Positions 60,246 through 64,000 of a stretch of 64,000 nucleotides of DNA are shown in pieces (the first letter of the stretch is position 1; each line of letters starts with the position of its first letter). The DNA is taken from assembly GCA_022496805.1 (NCBI GenBank), contig CM040093.1:932501-996500 (forward strand). The letters run 5' to 3'. The position numbers and the translations under genes were made by a program. This stretch comes from Pohlia nutans (lineage: Eukaryota > Streptophyta > Bryopsida > Bryales > Mniaceae). The notes under the pieces are model-generated. The model was not told the DNA's origin. It was given only the letters and a program-made list of their open reading frames with translations, and ran no database searches.

Positions 60246-61425
60246 GATTTGAGTGTTTGGATAGCAACAAGAGTTTCTTTAAAAGAAAGTGCTTTCAACC
60301 TGTAATCAAAAGAAGACCTGCTATAAACCCTGCGAGCTTCAACAATGAAGTTGGTAAAAAGTTCAAGTCAAAAAAATTAAAGAATAGCAACCTACCCTCT
60401 TCCCCTCTTGAGGAGGAATCAAAGCAGCAAGAATCCGATAGCTTAATAATTGAGGGTTAAAGAGAACCGCAATTATAAGTCTTTATTAATGTTGTACGAT
60501 GGTTAAAGAAGAATTATTATTTAATTCTTAAAGGAAAGCCTAGGAAATTTCCCTGGTAAAAGTAAATCTTTAAGGGTTAACCTGGTTGTAGAAAGGTAAA
60601 GGAGATTACCTTATTTTGATTGTGAAATGATGATGAATAAACTAAATGACATAGATAAAACTTTGGGTTAAGTAACGGTGAGAAGAATTGAAAAGGGAGT
60701 GTCTATTTTCCTCTGAGGATTAGCTACCCGAAAGAGTTGATGATGTAGACGTATGTACAACTCCTCGTCTTCTATTTCCTCTCTCTTAGTTTACTCTTAA
60801 GTTGAAGAAATGTCGTTGTAGTGTTGAAGGATTGTTATAAGATACATATATAAGAATACCGTTCTTTAAACCTAGTTTTGGGAATTTTTGAGTTATTATT
60901 TGTTCAGTCTTAAAGCTTTTCACCTTAACATGTGACCTTAGGTGCTTTAACGTTAGACGCTTTAAAACCTTCCTCAAAAAGAACTACCACTAGGGAAAGT
61001 TACTTGGGTTAAATAAACCTTTTGAAATTTTCCTCTTTACAAAAACAACCACTGATTGAAGAGAACAAATTCAAAGAGTAGAATCCTCCACAGAATCATA
61101 CAACTTGAAACGAATCAAATCCTCTCAATTGCAAACTATCACAGGAGAAGGTACGACATGAACCCAGAATCGCATGTAAAGGCACATGTAACAAACTGAA
61201 AAAAGCATCAGTTTACAGTCTAACTAGTTTTTCTCAGTGGAGCATTTCGCACACTTCAATCGAAGATGCCCATGCTGAAAATTCAGCCATTATTGAGCAC
61301 CTTAATCGACAGAAGAAACTAACTTAATCAATCAAGTAAACGCGAGAAGAAACTACCTTAATCACACCACAAACAAGAGAAGAAACTACCTTAATCACAC
61401 CAGAATCACACTTGCATTTGCCACA
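60246..61425. other. Segment between repeat patches 1 and 2, origin unknown
   Basis: A plus-strand frame begins inside the repeat (60239-60460) and encodes a lysine-rich peptide ('KKFKSKKLKNSN') of unknown family. The rest has no recognised motif. It is possibly captured or inserted DNA. Confidence 0.4.
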
Positions 61426-61429
61426 GATG

Positions 61430-61550
61430 TTTAAGCTCCATGACTGCCTTCAGTCACATGAACCAAAACACTGACTACAGAACTCGCTATGTGTTCAGGT
61501 GTTGTGACTGATTATCGTCATATGAACCAGACGTATGACTAAAAATCAGT
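61430..61550. repeat. Second-type CACTA repeat patch 2
   Basis: Contains 'catgactgccttcagtcaca', 'tgaaccaaaacactgactac' and 'gactgattatcgtcatatga', variants of patch 1 in the same order. Confidence 0.7.
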
Positions 61551-61626
61551 TCAAAATCACAAAACAGAGAGGATTGACATATAAAACTCAGTGATTTTTT
61601 GGTTCTACACTGCCCAAATCCCTCAC

Positions 61627-61830
61627 CTGGTGTTAGTTGGTGCCCACAATCATGCAAAGCTCGAATGACTTCTGCAGTTGCTATTGCAGCACCGTGACGA
61701 AGATTGAGCTCGAATGAAAGGGTATAGGGCAGAAGTATGCCTAGAACAGTCGTCTCAAAATACTCCGGATCATATTTCACAAGCGCTGCGAGAGCCTCTG
61801 CTGCTAATTCACGTAGTGACCTATCCCACA
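61627..61830 (-). pseudogene. TBCD: Tubulin-folding cofactor D exon fragment (captured?)
   Basis: The minus strand reads '[20 protein letters not shown]' followed by '[11 protein letters not shown]', '[20 protein letters not shown]' and '[12 protein letters not shown]'. This matches the central HEAT-like region of tubulin-folding cofactor D (TITAN1 in Arabidopsis), which assembles alpha/beta tubulin heterodimers in the cytosol. The exon ends at a GTGAGG donor (61626-61621); the upstream acceptor is uncertain. No neighbouring cofactor D exons were found on either side. The fragment is bracketed by CACTA repeat patches at 61430-61550 and 62430-62595, which suggests transduplication rather than a resident gene. 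Confidence 0.75.
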
Positions 61831-61963
61831 AAGTCAAAGCCAAAATAATGAATCGAGTCTTTCTAAGTGGCAAAGCCAGAAAAGAGTAAAAATGAAGGAA
61901 CACGAATTTCATGCTGCAAGAATGGAAGATGTTGCAAAAACGTGCAAATAAACAGAGTATCAC

Positions 61964-62429
61964 TGTAGATCTTCCTCAGCACATTTGAAACGCTGAGACA
62001 ACATAATCAAATAAAGAACCATGTCTTAAACAATATCAATAGCAGAGAGAAATAATCTTGCAAATAAGGCTCGGGGCGGTTTTAAAAAAACTAACCCAGA
62101 CAGTCTTTGCCTTTTGAAATTTCCAGTCACATCTTTGCCTCCCAAAATTAATCAGAACCACCAAAATCCAAAAAAATTATAATTAATTAGGTGACTACAT
62201 TTCTAGCCCAAAACAAAACAAAAATAAAAAAATAGTCAAAAAAACTGTCTTAGAAGTTCTATTCACATCTTTGCGAGTCAAAATCAAATTAAGCGAGTAC
62301 AGCCAGAGCATACCAAGACACTCTTCAAAAAATCAAAACACTAAAAATAAAAAAATTAGAAAAATAGGTAGTTATACATTTCAAGCTTTAAAGAAGAAAA
62401 TAGTCAAAACGACTGTGTTTGAAAATATA
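61964..62429. other. AT-rich spacer in the CACTA right part
   Basis: A-rich sequence without coding motifs, with short direct repeats ('aaaatagtcaaaa'). Confidence 0.4.
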
Positions 62430-62595
62430 TTCACATAAACCAAACTTATGACTGACCTTGGTCACATAAACCAACTTATGACTGACCTTCGTCACATAAA
62501 CCAAACTTATGACTGACCTAGGTCACATAAACCAACTTATGACTGACCTTCGTCACATAAACCAAACTTATGACTGACCTTGGTCAGATCGTCCT
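62430..62595. repeat. Second-type CACTA repeat patch 3 (five tandem units)
   Basis: Five successive units of 'tcacataaacca' plus 'acttatgactgacctt' and a (g/c)GTCA junction, about 28-30 bases each. Repeat order and orientation agree with patch 1. Confidence 0.8.
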
Positions 62596-62810
62596 TCACC
62601 ACGCGTTGCAATCTCCTAGACAGCTTGAAGCAACGACTGTAAAGCATGCTTCGACCCTAGCACGCTCGCTACAGAGCCCTATAATTTGAATAACTCCTCC
62701 ATTACAGAAGGCGGCGTTTCAGCGTAGTGGTCCTAACTACGTTTTGTGCCGTGCATTAAGTTTTGGGAGGTGCGCAGGTAGCTCATTCGAACCTGAAGAG
62801 GACGATCAAA

Positions 62811-63190
62811 ATGGCGATGGAGACTGCGCTCGATTGCCTCCCACGCCTCACTGCTCCTGCTCCTGCTTGCGACGGAGACGCCCACGATTCTTCCTGAAGC
62901 CTTAGTGCCGGAGGAAGAGGACGACACCTGCGAGCTCATTCGAGCGACACCTGAGGAGCCGGTTGCGGAGCAAGGGTCTGGGAGGGACGAGGATTGTGCA
63001 ATCGGAGAGTACGAGAGGCTGCGGCAGGAGAATGTACGCAAGAACGAGCTCAAGCTACAGGAGCTCGGAGTCCCGCTTCTGGCACAGAACTTGCTGAACC
63101 CTAATGCCACGAGGACGACACCTGCGGGGGGAGGAGAGGGGACACGACGCGCCGGCGCCAGCAGCATCGGAAACCGCAGAACGACAGCCA
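62811..63190 (+). pseudogene. GC-rich candidate first exon with a YERLRxENxxxNExxLxxLG motif, frame-broken
   Basis: An ATG at 62811 opens 'MAMETALDCLPRLTAP' but stops at 62896. The adjacent frame continues from about 62875 with 'EEEDDTCELIRATPEEPVAE' and then 'YERLRQENVRKNELKLQELG', up to a CAG/GTAAAC donor at 63190. This short basic-helical motif occurs in many plant nuclear and TE-associated proteins of unknown function. The frame change suggests a one-base lesion or a captured, mutated exon. Telo-box-like 'aaaccctaaaccc' follows in the putative intron. Function unknown; whether it belongs to the CACTA element is not clear. Confidence 0.4.
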
Positions 63191-64000
63191 GGTAAACCCT
63201 AAACCCTATCTTCACCCTACCGACAGCGAATGTGGAGTTTTTTATGTGCCGACGCGAATGTGGATTTTTTTAGACACGATTGCTCTCTCTTGAACGTCGT
63301 TGCTGACTGATTTCGTACTCTTTCGGTTGTTGACTGATTTCGTATTCTTTCGGTTGTCTACGATTAGTCACGTAGGTTTTTTCTTTCACTGCAAACCCTT
63401 GCGGGACGGAAATTTTCCTTCGATAATTAACCGGCGCTGGTTGGAGCGATCGGAGTTGCATTGTAAGTTTTCAGCGATCAGAGTTGGAGTAGGAGAGTTT
63501 CTGGCGTTACGTCCTTGATCACATGCATGCAATTAAGGCGCTGCAGTGATGATGCACGTAGCTAGCGGTTGGTCACTCACAAACCCGGCACATCATTGGT
63601 GTCGTCAATAAAATGCACTGAGACGCTTGAGTGTCGTAGATTTTGCGTGGAAGTAGCCGGCTGCTGTTTCAACCTCTGACAGTGTTTAGCATGTATGATT
63701 TCACACACTGTCAAACTGTCAAACACTGCCTGAAGCTAGGGTTGCACCAGGACAGGAATGTGAGTGTTTGTTTCTCTTGAAGCGGGATGGATGATTGTGC
63801 AACCTGGACGCAATTTTAGGTGACTTCGCTATTATGTTTCCGTGAGTGGAAAAATTGTTGAAAAAATGTTTTGTCTGATCAGTTCAAGCAGTACTGCTGC
63901 TGATCTTTCGGCGACGTCACCTACGTTCCCATTACCCACACCTCATCAGCTCTAGAGAGAGCTCACACCCATGGCCATGTTTTATTTAGCCATATTAATC
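63191..64000. other. Right edge of the window, nothing recognised
   Basis: A short tandem duplication ('gttgactgatttcgtac/attc', 63300-63352) and an imperfect inverted pair 'ctgacagtgttt' / 'aaacactgcc' near 63680-63730 are present. No gene was identified. Confidence 0.4.

Larger units (their letters stand above)
54061..62595 (-). mobile_element. CACTA (En/Spm) transposon, left end defined, right end not found
   Basis: The left terminus 'CACTACAAGAAAACC' at 54061 is the classical plant CACTA end. It is followed by 360 bases of subterminal repeats built on GTGACTA and TAGTCAC palindromes. A four-exon transposase reads inward on the minus strand (55011-59425). To the right lie patches of a second repeat type ('cttatgactgaccttggtca') at 60080-60245, 61430-61550 and 62430-62595. 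No matching inverted 'TTTTCTTGTAGTG' end was seen before 64000. The right limit given is the end of the last repeat patch, not a terminus. Confidence 0.75.

Noticed and set aside
60811..60822. 'TTGTAGTG' as the right terminus of the CACTA element.
   Set aside because: Only the outer 8 bases match the left TIR, the flanking triplet does not match TAG, and second-type repeats continue to the right.
62718..62728. 'TTTCAGCGTAGTG' as an alternative right CACTA end.
   Set aside because: About 10 of 14 bases match but not contiguously, and there is no 3-bp target duplication.
62733..63215. 160-codon minus-strand frame.
   Set aside because: Low-complexity Ser/Arg/Pro content in a GC-rich region, antisense to the better supported YERLRQEN exon.
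1..64000. tRNA or rRNA genes.
   Set aside because: No T-loop/anticodon arrangement or rRNA signature was recognised by eye on either strand; a covariance-model scan would be needed to exclude them fully.

Overview
The window looks like repeat-rich nuclear DNA from a streptophyte, most likely a land plant with a large genome. The evidence is plant-type TTTAGGG tracts and telo-boxes, a Stowaway MITE, a CACTA element with the plant transposase architecture, a plant BTB/POZ gene, and sparse exons in AT-rich sequence full of nested elements. A piggyBac relic and a LINE resembling the algal Dualen/RandI type argue against an ordinary angiosperm, but the species cannot be fixed from the sequence.

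Layout. 0-9 kb: a truncated plant mitochondrial uL18-like gene (2.4 kb) behind telo-boxes, a decayed piggyBac-like transposase (3.6-5.1 kb), a 759-bp TIR element with a 4-bp target duplication (6.0-6.8 kb), and a small secreted LRR gene broken by a one-base frameshift (6.8-7.9 kb). 9-21 kb: mostly MITEs and dispersed repeats (Stowaway, two copies of an 8-bp-TSD MITE, a pogo-like TA-TSD element, a long-arm foldback element). 21-26.4 kb: an L1-type RT scrap, a minisatellite, a 5'-truncated but nearly open LINE on the minus strand, and one aldose-1-epimerase-like exon. 26.8-29.9 kb: a foldback element split by a pogo-like element whose internal 63-bp repeat has expanded, then a second 4-bp-TSD element. 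30-38 kb: a 1.5-kb element with long inverted repeats, low-complexity DNA and a large unexplained stretch. 38.4-45.2 kb: a decayed full-length copy of the same LINE family (endonuclease, RT, RNase H, C-terminal zinc/nuclease region) carrying a nested MITE. 50.7-53.65 kb: a four-exon BTB/POZ gene with a MITE in its third intron. 54.06 kb onward: a CACTA element with an apparently intact four-exon transposase (1129 codons) and, to its right, gene scraps including a tubulin-folding-cofactor-D exon interspersed with subterminal-type repeats.

The most interesting object is the LINE family. Combining the two copies gives an order of AP endonuclease, RT, a methyltransferase-like segment, RNase H, zinc knuckle and restriction-like endonuclease. 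Both copies have an in-frame TAG followed by CTA at the same homologous position between the RT side and the RNase H side, with homology kept in one frame across it.

Limits: everything comes from reading the sequence and recalling family motifs. No alignment program or database search was run. Exon boundaries are inferred from GT/AG sites and frame continuity.
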